Shown: positions 1-10,441 of the stretch, one piece after another
How the letters are laid out: each line of letters begins with the position of its first letter
Position numbering within the stretch: the first letter of the stretch is position 1
DNA from: Daldinia sp. FL1419
Taxonomy: Eukaryota > Ascomycota > Sordariomycetes > Xylariales > Hypoxylaceae
NCBI GenBank assembly: GCA_025201765.1
Contig: MU623365.1
Coordinates: 245,240 to 309,239, forward strand
Length of the DNA: 64,000 nucleotides
Direction: 5' to 3'
Program-made: the position numbers and the translations under genes
The notes under the pieces: model-generated
Database searches by the model: none
What the model was told of the DNA's origin: nothing
Seen by the model: the letters and a program-made list of their open reading frames with translations, nothing else

Positions 1-709
1 TAGTAAAATGAAAGAATGAAAGAGAAGTTGTCCAGTTAGTTTGTATTACAGTTTGCATTGCCTAGGTACATTCCATCCTTTGTACGACCTCTTATCGGAT
101 AAGTTGTATACATATTTGTAGTTATCAGCTAATACATAGCCCTAAGAACCCTCCGAATGGGTCGCGACCAACAACCAAAGGCACCTGCAACTCAAGGTGT
201 TCAGGGGTCCCTGCAAAGCCACCGATGCCACCAATGCCACTAATGCCACCAATGTGCCCGTTGTAACAGTGTGTTTTCCAGCTACCTCCACAGGTACCTG
301 CCTAACCTATCTGGCCTATCTTAACCTACCTGGTTCGGCGATTCAACCTCATCTTTAGCCAATGCTCGAGCCTTCGCATTTTTAAAAACACCAATCATTC
401 ACAACTCTTAACACCCACTTTCACCTTCGCGTACTTACGCGTCGCAATTCTCAATTACTTTCTAGATTCAAGCTAGATATTATTCCCAACACAACTGATT
501 TGTGAACATTAGACCAGGTTGAGTTAAACGTCTAACCGATATCAAGTAGCATTTTCCGATCGTCTTGCCATTTCGAAGTCCAATTCGAAGCAGCCTCGTT
601 ATTTCTCCCCCCCTCGCAACTAATATTACGTCTCGAGCATTCCCTGAGCGTTTCGCATCGCAGTCTACTGCATTGTTTAAAATCCCATGTCACGGATGGA
701 ACCGTCACC
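1..709. other. Upstream region and 5' leader of cac2
   Basis: No gene is seen here. The stretch holds an imperfect tandem run of the trinucleotide-based motif CCAATGCCACTAATG around 225-255 and pyrimidine-rich DNA between about 390 and 470 that would suit a fungal transcription start. A very short upstream reading frame (687-713) abuts the start of the following gene and is listed separately. Confidence 0.5.
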
Positions 710-713
710 ATGA
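687..713 (+). promoter_or_regulatory. Eight-codon uORF overlapping the cac2 start codon
   Basis: An ATG at 687 opens an eight-codon frame whose TGA stop (711-713) overlaps the cac2 ATG (710-712) in the arrangement ATGA. Such overlaps can couple termination to reinitiation. Whether the transcript includes this ATG depends on a start site that cannot be seen here. Confidence 0.4.
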
Positions 714-3047
714 GGTCAACACCTTTGATCATCAATTGGCACGATAAAAATGCCCCAATCTATTCCGCCCACTTTGAGTCTCACGGTAAGGGAAGGCTAG
801 CTACGGGAGGTGGAGATAATAATGTGCGTATCTGGAAAGTTGAAAACGACGGCGAAGAACGCAAAGTCGAATACCTCTCAACCCTCGCCAAACATACCCA
901 AGCTGTCAATGTCGTTCGATGGGCTCCTAAAGGCGAGACCCTCGCCTCTGCTGGAGACGATGGCAATGTGATCTTATGGGTTCCTAGCGAAAGCCACAAC
1001 CCGACCACCTTCGGGAACGAGGGTCTCGAAGACAAAGAAACATGGCGTACCAAACATATGTTCCGACCTACTGGTTCGGAAATATACGACCTAGCCTGGT
1101 CTCCGGATGCTACCTATTTTATTATTGGAAGCATGGACAACGTCGCTCGAATTTATAATGCCGGTACAGGTTCGTAGCTACGTTTCTTCCTTCTATTTCG
1201 TGGCACCTTTATTTTATTTATTTTAGAAAAAAAATCTCTTTTTCTTTCTTTCTTTCTTGTAGCCTAGTTGACTTACTTGTCTATAGGCGTTCTCATACGG
1301 CAAATAGCCGAACATAGTCACTACGTGCAAGGCGTCGCATGGGATCCCCTAAACGAGTACATCGCGACCCAATCGTCAGACCGATCCGTCCATATCTACT
1401 CTCTCAAGACCAAAGACGGACAATACGCCCTTACCAGTCACGATGAAAAAACACCAAAGGTTGCTAGTCACGCCAAAGCAGATCTGCCCCCTAGCAGACG
1501 TATCCCCTCGAACAGCCCCGCCCCTTCGGAGATTGGTTACAGATCTCAGCTCGCAGCTGCGGTTGATACACCGAGCGCCTCTATGGGATCGCCGGTATTG
1601 TCTGCGCCAGGGACACCACAATCAGTTCCATTACCGATGAATCCTCCGAGTGTTGTTAGCCATAGTAGGCGCTCTTCGTTTTCATCTAGAAGATCCGCAT
1701 CTCCAGCGCCATCTCTACCCCTACCCGCGGTGATGCCCATTGAGCCCTCTCCAAAGCTCAACCATGGTCTTAGTGTAGGGGTAAAAAACGCCAGTCTCTA
1801 CGCCAGTGAAACTCTTACTTCTTTTTTCAGACGTTTGACTTTCACTCCGGATGGCAGTTTGCTTTTGACCCCTGCCGGCCAATTCCAAATGCAGCACCCA
1901 GCAGACGGTATCAGATCTGCGTATGAAGTCATCAACACTGTTTATATCTATACCCGAGGTGGTATCAATAAGCCACCCATTGCTCACCTCCCTGGTTTAA
2001 AGAAACCTTCCGTGGCCGTCAAGTGTTCGCCCATAACTTATACACTCAGGCAATCCCCGCCAATTACGAAGCACATAACTATTGATACGTCTTCGGCGGA
2101 GGATCCTATTCCTGCTCTTCCTGAGCCTATTTCTAAACCGTTACCCGCGGTAATGGACCCACCTCCGCCTCCAACGTCCTCGGCACCAGACCCCGAGAAA
2201 GTGTCTGCCCCGTCTAAGCATTTGAATCTGGAGACCGGCCCAAACACTCCTGGACCTAAACCTATATTTGCGCTACCATACCGTATGGTATATGCTGTTG
2301 CAACACAAGACTCCGTCCTTCTTTATGATACCCAGCAGACCACTCCCATTTGTGTGGTTAGCAATCTGCATCTGGCTACATTTACTGATCTTACTTGGTA
2401 CGCTCCTCTATGCTCTCAATATTTACTACAGTGCCTAACTTGCTTCTAGGTCGAGCGATGGATCAACACTTCTCATTTCCTCTTCTGATGGCTTCTGTTC
2501 GACTTTGTCGTTTGCACCTGGTGAGCTAGGTCAAGAGTACAAGGGCGACCTTGTGGGTCCTAAGATTACTGCTGCCGCGAATGCTGCCGCTGCCGCTGTC
2601 ACCAGCGCAGGCCCTCCTTCAAACCAGCCCACTCCGTTGCCTACGCCAACATCTGCTTTCGCGCCCCCTTCACCCTTCCCTAATCACCAACATCGCAACT
2701 CAGCCACTTCTTTCGCAGCTCCATCACCTCCAGCCACAACATCATTTGTGAGCGCACGGCCTTCGTCGCCTACACGGTCAAACTCTACGTCGTCAATTGC
2801 GACCCAAATTTCAGTTATGAATAATCCACCTCTTATCGGCGGAAGTATACCCAGCATCGCCGCTACTAACTCCGGTAAGGTCACAGGAGTACCTATCGCA
2901 ACTCCCCCCGAAACGCCTGGAAACGGCAGCAATGTAGCTGCTGGCGTCAAACGAGAAGCCAACGAAAACGAAAAGGATGAAGCATCGGGTGGCCAACCTA
3001 AGAAGCGAAGAATTGCGCCAACCCCAGTAACGGAACCCAAAACGTAA
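710..3047 (+). CDS. cac2: Chromatin assembly factor 1 subunit B (Cac2/p60), WD40 protein
   Basis: This is the middle subunit of CAF-1, the nuclear chaperone that deposits H3-H4 behind replication forks with Cac1 and Msi1. Three exons are read: 710-1169, 1287-2397 and 2450-3047, with introns of 117 and 52 nt; the joined frame is 722 residues. The N-terminus is the family's MRSTPLIINWHDKNAPIYSA, followed by WD40 blades (for example GGGDNNVRIW near residue 35, SAGDDGNVILW near 80 and TQSSDRSVHIYS in exon 2). The segment ETLTSFFRRLTFTPDGSLLLTP is a Cac2 hallmark. A long Pro/Ser-rich linker interrupts the propeller. After the last blade the tail is disordered and ends with a PKKRR nuclear-localisation-like motif. 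The start fits the family N-terminus exactly, and no catalytic activity is expected. Confidence 0.93.
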
Positions 3048-4739
3048 AGACGTCGATAGCTTACATTGCAGGCCAGGGTAGCAACTTGTATCAATAGGCT
3101 GCCGTATTTTTAGTGGACTAATCGTTGGAGTTAGGGGCACTGTTAGCTGGAACGTATGCGCCATGTTTCTTTTCTTTTGAGGGTTCGTTTGCTGGCTAGG
3201 AAAAAAAGAGATGATACTTGGTCGTTGTGGGTATGCCCCCTTTCGTGGTGACGAATTAGTTTTTATTCTACGGGTCCCTCTTATTAAGGGGGGGGTGGGG
3301 GGTAGTACCAATGTGAATGAGCGAGCGAGTGAGTGAGTGAGTGAAAGGATTCGGCATGGCCTCTGGAGTTAGGATTAAATACCTCTGCAATGGTATCGCA
3401 GTTCAAGGCTGTGTTTATACCTGTTTATTTAGCCTCGGCTTGTTAATTGTTAGTTGTGATACGCTATTTGGGCGGTCAGATTACGATGGCTCCCGTCTAG
3501 AGCTATGTTTGCGCTTATTATCCCACTATTCTCAGTTAAGTACGCGATCCAAGGTTGAATATGAAATTGATGTTGCATAGTTAGTCCAAAATATTTAGAC
3601 CAGAATCTTATCCACCTTGATACCGGTGAGAGTAATAAGAATTCGCAGGGCGAATACGGCAGGTTAGAGTCATTCCCTCGATTGTGTCCCGGCTCAGAAG
3701 CGCAAATAGAAGCATTGCTTGAAGATGGCACAGGTTTTCTACCGGTGAGAGAATTCTCATCCTTGAGATACAAGAACGAATCATGAAATTCCTCTTGAAT
3801 TGCTGCCGTGGCATTCTTGATGACATTCTGGGGAGTTCTTTTGAAAAATCCCCCGCGAGCGTAGCGACAGAAGCACCTTATATACCTAATTCCTACTCGA
3901 CAACATCGAAATAATACTCAAAAAAAGATGCCTATTTCCCGACTTATATCCTGCCGGCGGGTCAGGAAACCCTTGAAAAGCTCTTCGTAGCTTGCGATTC
4001 GCTCCGGTAATTAAGACTTCATCGACCGTATATCCTGGAGCTCAGGAACAGCGGCGGCAGGTGCGGCGTTCGACTGCCAGTACTCGATATTATTTCCAAA
4101 GTGCCCGGGATGGACGGTCGTGTATTGGACTTGATCTATCCGCCAGGTTTTAGATTTGGATATAAAGTCGGCCCAATAGCCAAGACACGTTTGCATATAT
4201 TCTGGGACGTGGCGGACAAATTATTTGAAGAGATTGGAGGACTGCGACCCTGCGAGCTCCTCAAGTGCTATGTATCTTATACCCGAGGAACTTCAAAATG
4301 GAAAGCCTCCGGATTTCATACTACTGGTAAGTACGTCAACTCTAGATATCGTTGCGGCGTCAACTAGCTCGTCTTCCAATTTTCTAGTAAGCGCTGCCTC
4401 ACGCACCACTTGAAACAAATAAGTCTTTGAAGATACCTAGCGCCACTTTGAAGGGCTAAGATATGATTTGGGAATTGCGGATGTAAATCGTGTGTTCAAT
4501 TTATTAATGCTTATGGTTACCAATCTTAGACAATTCTTCAACAATATAATATAGGTATGTATTTATGCGTTTCTTCTTCTTGTTATTTGGTGATTGAATC
4601 TAGCTATGGTTGGTTGTATTATTAAGCCTATTCGAAAAATATAAATAATATTGATATAACCATTCTTGGCGAATATCTGATCCAGAATGCCCCCTAAAGT
4701 CTGATAATCCAGGCAATTTATTCTTCGACCCGTTGCAGG
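3048..4739. other. Intergenic region with a short GAGT repeat and protein-like scraps
   Basis: No complete gene is recognised. A GAGC/GAGT tetranucleotide run lies at about 3317-3343. Between 3600 and 4440 both strands show short protein-like frames: on the minus strand 4196-4011 (61 codons, ending IRSMKS) and on the plus strand about 4220-4326 (containing PEELQNGKPPDF). None can be joined into a supported gene, so they are left as possible gene remnants. Confidence 0.4.
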
Positions 4740-5998
4740 ATGCTGCTGAGAGGGCCAACCAATATATTTCGGAGGCGTCTGCGGGGACACATTCGGAGTT
4801 CTAAAGGTACACACTTCCCCAACGTTCCCCTCCGGCGCTCGATACTTCCGTATATGCAAGTTGAATCCGTGGTCTCCATCGTAGGCTTCAAAGCGTTCCA
4901 AGCGCGAGATAACACGCCTACTCTATCTATCCCAACTTCCACTACGCCGATTCATGAACTCTTTAAAAGGCCCGGAGAATCGACCCTCATCTCGCTCATA
5001 TCGACTCAGATACCCTCTAAAAATCCGGAAGAGTCGACCACAGGCCAGAAAACCAGATATTTATCTATCCTATTTTCTAAACCTGACAAACCGGCACATC
5101 TAGCATGGACTTTTGCCATCCCCAGGGGAGAGACTTTGGCAAGTGCTTTGCAGAGGTACACCGAGAGGATGAGAGACGACGACATAAGCGATGAGTACCT
5201 ACTTAGATACATTACAGGCCTTGACTACTTTTTTAGTCATGAGGAATGTATATCTAAACCCAATCCACAAGTTTCGGCGGAATGCTAGACGCCATAAAGG
5301 CATCAACGTACCTCTTGAGCATCCAACGGGAAAACTTAAGACCATTGAGTCCATCAAGAGACTGTCTGGGGAGGCAAGAGACAAAGAGATCAAACTACAC
5401 CTTCAGCAAGGCCGCCAATCTCCAGTTGATTTAGCAATAAAGCTTGGCACAACTCCAGAGTTCATCTTGGGCGAAGCCAAACGACTACTTGGAGAAGAAG
5501 AGCTGAATCGACTAATGAGTAGGGAAAAAATTGAGACGATGGTCTGATGACGAGACCCAATGGCTAATTTCACGACGAAATCAAGACTGGTCACCTCTCA
5601 CTATTCCATTCAGGTAACCGGTGACCGATATTTATACGTTGGCTCGGCCTTTGATTTCGGAAAAGGATTACAGGGCAGAGTCAATCAGCACATCAATCAA
5701 AAAAAGACTAGGTAATGACATAGAAAGAATACACCTAAAAGAGCCCGGCTCCTTCGTCACCCTAATGACCATGAAAATGGGCAGTGCAGAAGAAGAAAAC
5801 GCGCTCAATGTGCGGAGGATAGTGACGATAGCCGAAGCGATCCTGGCGATATGGTTGGGGGCACTCCGGTCTCCAGGCCCTCAACTTCAGGGGTTTTGCC
5901 CATGGAATCCCGAGACTATAGATTACAGGGTGTGGTCATTAAATCCCCTAAGAACAGACATTGCGCCGCCTAAAAACACACTGATCGAAAAATATTAG
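4740..5998 (+). pseudogene. GIY-YIG-domain protein, frame-broken (probable pseudogene)
   Basis: The core is a GIY-YIG nuclease-like fold. YLYVGSAFDFGKGLQGRVNQHIN (about 5629-5697) matches the tyrosine/glycine strand and the following arginine helix. The downstream segment FVTLM...VRRIVTIAEAILAIWLGALRSP...CPW...YRVWSLNPLRTDI (5750-5960) is the usual C-terminal half of the fungal family. The frame changes along the gene: frame of 4740 until about 5288, frame of 5191 to 5544, a protein-like run DDETQWLISRRNQDWSPLTIPF in a third frame (5546-5611), back for the GIY-YIG motif, then another shift at an A7 run (5699-5705). Plausible intron borders explain only part of this; GTCTGA at 5542 to CAG at 5613 would rejoin one pair in frame. 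The start is uncertain. Decay, missed introns or homopolymer sequencing errors all remain possible. Its cellular role is unknown; the fold makes it a candidate endonuclease relative. Confidence 0.6.
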
Positions 5999-6720
5999 AA
6001 TTAAGATGTAATTCGGCCTCTTGCCGCATAGTAGTGTGATATGAAACTATTTACAAAAGCTGCTAGATCGGACCGGGGAATAAACTAAACCCTCTTATAA
6101 AGGTAGGCCCCTCACACTTCTGACGTGTTCGTCTAAAAGACATTCGGCTTCGGCTGTAGTCCTCGAAGAAAAAGAAAGTAGACGAATTGCGAGTAACGGG
6201 ACTTTGACAAAGCTGTATAAGTTAGGAATCCTAGTTGACAAGTATTGTACATTGAAGAGGTCGTCAACGTACCTAATCATCTATAAGGTAGTAATACTAA
6301 GGTCTTTCAACTGACACCTATATTTGACTAGCTTCCAAGTAGTTTTAACTAATGTAAGTATAGAATATTTATTTGGTATCTCAAAAATATTGATAAGAAT
6401 TAAGTGTTTGAAGACACCCATTGATAGATACATTGTTAATCCCAATTTACAGTCTTAGCTAGAGGGCGAGTTCTTAGTTTAATAAGGATCAGCCCAGCCT
6501 AACTCGCAAAGGGTATTATTATCTACGCCAACCAGGCTATCCAAGTATACGGGCCAAAAGTAGAAAATACACCTATAGTTTCCCGAGAAGTAGAGGTGAG
6601 CCGTCGCTAATCATTACAATTACAAGTGTTGAGCAGGGATTCGTCAAAAAGGTTCTAGGCCTATATAGTCCCCGTCGACCCGCCGTTGGGAATTTTCGTA
6701 TTTTTCGTATTCTCGACGCC
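5999..6720. other. Intergenic, no gene seen
   Basis: AT-leaning DNA between the convergent GIY-YIG gene and the FAD monooxygenase. No coding signal, RNA gene or obvious repeat was found. Confidence 0.5.
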
Positions 6721-8138
6721 TTATTGGGAAAGGTTAAACCCAGGGTAATCTGGCAACGTCCACCCGCTCTTTTCCTCTTTGGAGAACTTCGAGACGATTT
6801 CGGGAATCCGTAAGAAGCAGATTATTCGTACGACGAGGTGGAATAGCACGATGCCCCACCGCGGACCGGGCATGCCCACGTGGACGGCGTACGAATTGAT
6901 GTCCTGGAGCTCGTCGATGAAGGGTCGAAGCTTGCGGTCGTAGTTCGCGAAGGCCTGGGGAAGGTTGTCGGAGTTGCTGTCGATTTCGCCGGCTAGAACG
7001 TAGGCTCCGACGAGAGCGGCTGTGGTTCCCTTGCCGCTCAAGGGGGATGCACAGTATGCTGCGTCGCCTAGGATGACAACTCGGCCTTTAGACCACGTCT
7101 TGGATCGGACTTGGACAAGCTCCTGGCAGTAAAAGTCCTTGGTTGTCTTCAAGCCCTCGAGGAATCGTTCAGTCTGCCATCCTGCACCGCGGTACCTCTG
7201 GGTCCAGAATTCCTTCTGTTCTTCCAACGGAGCCCTAGGAAGGCTCCTTAGCTCTGGCGAGGAGTCCCTTAGAAAGAAGTAGATTTGGGTGTCTGTAGCA
7301 TTGTGAGTCCGGCGGAACATCATACGGCCGCCAGGAGCCATGTACGACGTTGCAGTATTACTATCCCCTTCTTCGCGAGGTACCAACCAGTACGAAATGT
7401 ACGCGCCGATCCGCTTGAAAGGTTCTGGGGCCCCAGGTGGTAAAATGGCTCTCCGAATACGCGACCCCTGGCCGTCTGCTCCAACTAGGACGTCAAAAGT
7501 GTCGGATGATCCATCGGAGAAATGAGCAGTGACTTTTTCATCATCTTGCTCGAAGCTCTCTACGCTCTTACCAAAGATGTACTCTACATTGTCCTTCGTC
7601 GAATCGTAAACCAGGCGTACGAGATCTCCGCGCATGAATTCATATTCAGATGTTAGAGACTGGGCTCCTTGGCCAGACGTATTAGCCACTATATCGTCGT
7701 TAGTTAAGGACTACATCTTCGAATAAGAAATTCCAGGGTCTTCGGTACACCTCCCTGAGATATACCTCATCTTTCAGCTGGACAGGTATATATGCCGGCT
7801 CCCGAGATTACCGCACTCCGGAACTAACCCAAGAAAAGGGGGGGAGAGGGGGGGAGAAACTCTCGACGTTACATACTAATGGTGCCGCTAACCCTCTCGT
7901 TTAGGTCTACGAAAGAGAAGCCGGCTTCGTCGACGCGTATTTTTCGTATCGCTTCGAGAAGTCCCATTCGCTTCGCCGCCTCGATACCCTGCCCTCGGAG
8001 GTCAATTTGGGCTCCTGACGCCCGAAGACCCGGGAACCGTTCCACTACTACCACGCGGTGTCCTCTACGACTCAGCCAGAATGCAAGGGCTGGCCCCGCA
8101 ATGCCGCCGCCGCAGACGAGAATTTTTAGAGGCGCCAT
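6721..8138 (-). CDS. FAD-dependent monooxygenase (PHBH/TetX-like)
   Basis: A flavoprotein that would use NAD(P)H and O2 to hydroxylate an organic, often aromatic, substrate; the substrate is not evident. Two exons on the minus strand, 8138-7877 and 7688-6721, are separated by a GTATGT...ATAG intron of 188 nt and give 409 residues. The N-terminal dinucleotide fold LVCGGGIAGPALAFWLSRRGHRVVVVER (GxGxxG at 9-14) binds the ADP moiety. The VLVGADGQGSRIRR segment carries the DG motif and GRVVILGDAAYCASPLSGKGTTAAL the GD motif for ribityl contact. The C-terminus has a hydrophobic stretch (WGIVLFHLVVRIICFL), suggesting membrane association. No polyketide or peptide synthase is nearby, so no pathway can be assigned. 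All family motifs are intact. Confidence 0.88.
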
Positions 8139-10441
8139 TTAATAAGGTTTTTAGCTGACTCGTGCGTATTTACTAGCGGAGTATTTGAAAATAGGAGATA
8201 ATGATGGATATCGTGAAAAATTTTTATTTTTGGAAGAAGTTGTTATTTATTTATTTCTGTTGATTTCTGTTGATTTCTTGGAAATTTTCTATTATTTATA
8301 GAGTGGCCTATCTGCGCTATTACAGCCTAGGACTCCTTAATGAAGCCATCGTCATGGGTGTTGAGTCACAGTTTTGGTCCTAGGCCGTCCGACTCGGGCT
8401 CTACGGTATTTTGGCCGATGTCCGTGGTCCACCAGTCTACGAGGTGCCGAACGGAATAGCGTCAAAACAAGTACCGTTTCTTTTATTATGCGACTCGCTT
8501 TCTTATATTAGCATGGTTCCATTATATTATCTATCACAACTCGGAAAAGAAATTGGTAAAATAGGGGTACTTTTTTGATTTTACAAGGTGAGTTTCTAAG
8601 GATTCCCTTTTTAATTTCTTGCCGAAACTGATCATGTGAACTCTTTGTATCAGGCGCTTACTTGGACGGCATATTGTCGAGTCATAGGTGGTCTGTGCAG
8701 GACACGCCGTCTCCTAAAAGACCTATACGCCGTATTACATAATACTTTGGGTAGGCCTCGAGATGTAGGCCTAGATTGGCCTAACCTAGTTAGGTACTTC
8801 ATTTAACTATCTGAGATACCTACAATGCCTAATTGGAGCAGAGCTCTTCACACCTCTTACCCTCCTTTATCTCGAAATTAATGCAATGCCCGCAGATTTG
8901 GGAAGGTGCACACCGACGGAAAGACGAAAATACACAGTGGTTCGATTCTGAAACGACACATGGCACCAGCAAATTCCTATGGAAGAAACGGCATCGTAGG
9001 TAGCGTGCATTCCGAGTTCAGTTTGTTGTATGTAAGGTACCACGGGCAACAATCATAGGTACGGGAGAATTCGATATTGGTAAGGAGATATGTAATAGTA
9101 GATAGAGGTTAGATTAGATACTGCAGATATAACAAGATTACAAGGTAGTACGTACAGTGCTGTTTCCCCGGATAGTTCGGACGATAATAAGCTATATACA
9201 TCTTACCGTCTTATTACTAGTATCATAGGCTGAGTCGTCATTGCCCAGCCACCCGGCTCGGCGATCGACCACCCTAGACGTCACTAACCGCGGTACTTAT
9301 GCAAGGCACCACAGTACTTCCGCATTAGCGTTCGAGGCGCTGTAGCAGGCGTAGATCCTATACCAGGTTAAGGTGAGATAAGTATCCAAGCCTCTAGCGC
9401 AAGTATTCAGCTCTACTAGGCTTGCTAGGTTGTACATGTGGCATGTGGCATACCAGGTTTGTTTGTCTACTACTACTAATGTAGCCGTCCGAGACCTATT
9501 TGACCTTGGGGATACCTTGGGTACACCGGTCCAGGTAATACAATAGCCTACCTCCCACCTATATGTATGTACAATACCTACCAAGCCAGCCTAACATATT
9601 CGCTAGCATCAATAATTTAACGTAGGATTTTTTTGAGTTTTTTATGTATTCGTATCACCCACAAATATTCCACAATATTGCACCACATTATGGTACCATA
9701 CAGTACGACGACAACAAACCAACTTGGGTAACTGCCTTTGGTTTAGGTAACTGGATCGTTGCTCCAGATTTTTACTATTCGATGAAATTCTCCAATAAAC
9801 TCTCTCATCTGTTCTGACAACCTTCTCAAACGCTCACCTACTATTATACATACATCGGACCTTACATATGGTATCTTTAGCACAGCCCCATTCTTGAGGC
9901 CACCCAGGTTGGTATGCAAGTCTTAGGGTAAGCTGAAAATTGGTTCTCATTGATTCCAATTATTCCAATTTGCTCCGATTGCTCAAGAAAAAACGGTTAT
10001 CACGGCTCGCGGCTGACGGGAGGCTTGGTAGCCTTTCCTAATATGGTAGCAGGATACGCAGGATACGGCACTTTGATGCTTTTTTTGTCTCTCGTCCCTT
10101 TATACATGCTTCCGGGGGGTAACGGAGTGTGACACAGGGTCCCTGGAATCTCCATCCGCTTTTTTTCTTCTTTTTTTCTCTCTTTAGATTTTTGCATTAG
10201 TCGTGTTGGTTGCTCTTATTAGTCGTTGCTTGGTCTTCCTACGCCTTATGAGAGTAAATCCACCTACCCTTACGGTAAAGGTCGATAGGTATATCTAGAC
10301 CGCAACGCGCCACCGCGGCACTAATCTATCCAATCCATCTTTTTTCCTTCTTCTAAATCTTCTGTCTTTTTTTTTTCTTTTTCGTCCTTTGCACACGCTC
10401 TCTCTCTCTCTCTCTCTCTTGTTGGCTTGTCAAGGGAGATC
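8139..10441. other. 2.3 kb intergenic region with CT repeat
   Basis: The shared upstream region of the divergent FAD monooxygenase and lysophospholipase genes. AT-rich patches lie at 8190-8310 and poly-pyrimidine DNA at 10160-10190 and 10340-10420. No gene with a recognisable product was found on either strand. Confidence 0.5.
10398..10419 (+). repeat. (CT)n tract in the lysophospholipase 5' leader
   Basis: About eleven CT units end some 22 nt before the ATG of the lysophospholipase gene. CT-rich tracts are common just around fungal transcription starts, so it may mark the core promoter or leader. Confidence 0.6.

Noticed and set aside
6721..8138. FAD monooxygenase as part of a secondary-metabolite cluster
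   Set aside because: No synthase, transporter or pathway regulator lies beside it.
10427..10441. Five extra codons before the lysophospholipase ATG
   Set aside because: The frame would start at a TTG. The ATG at 10442 gives a clean signal peptide.
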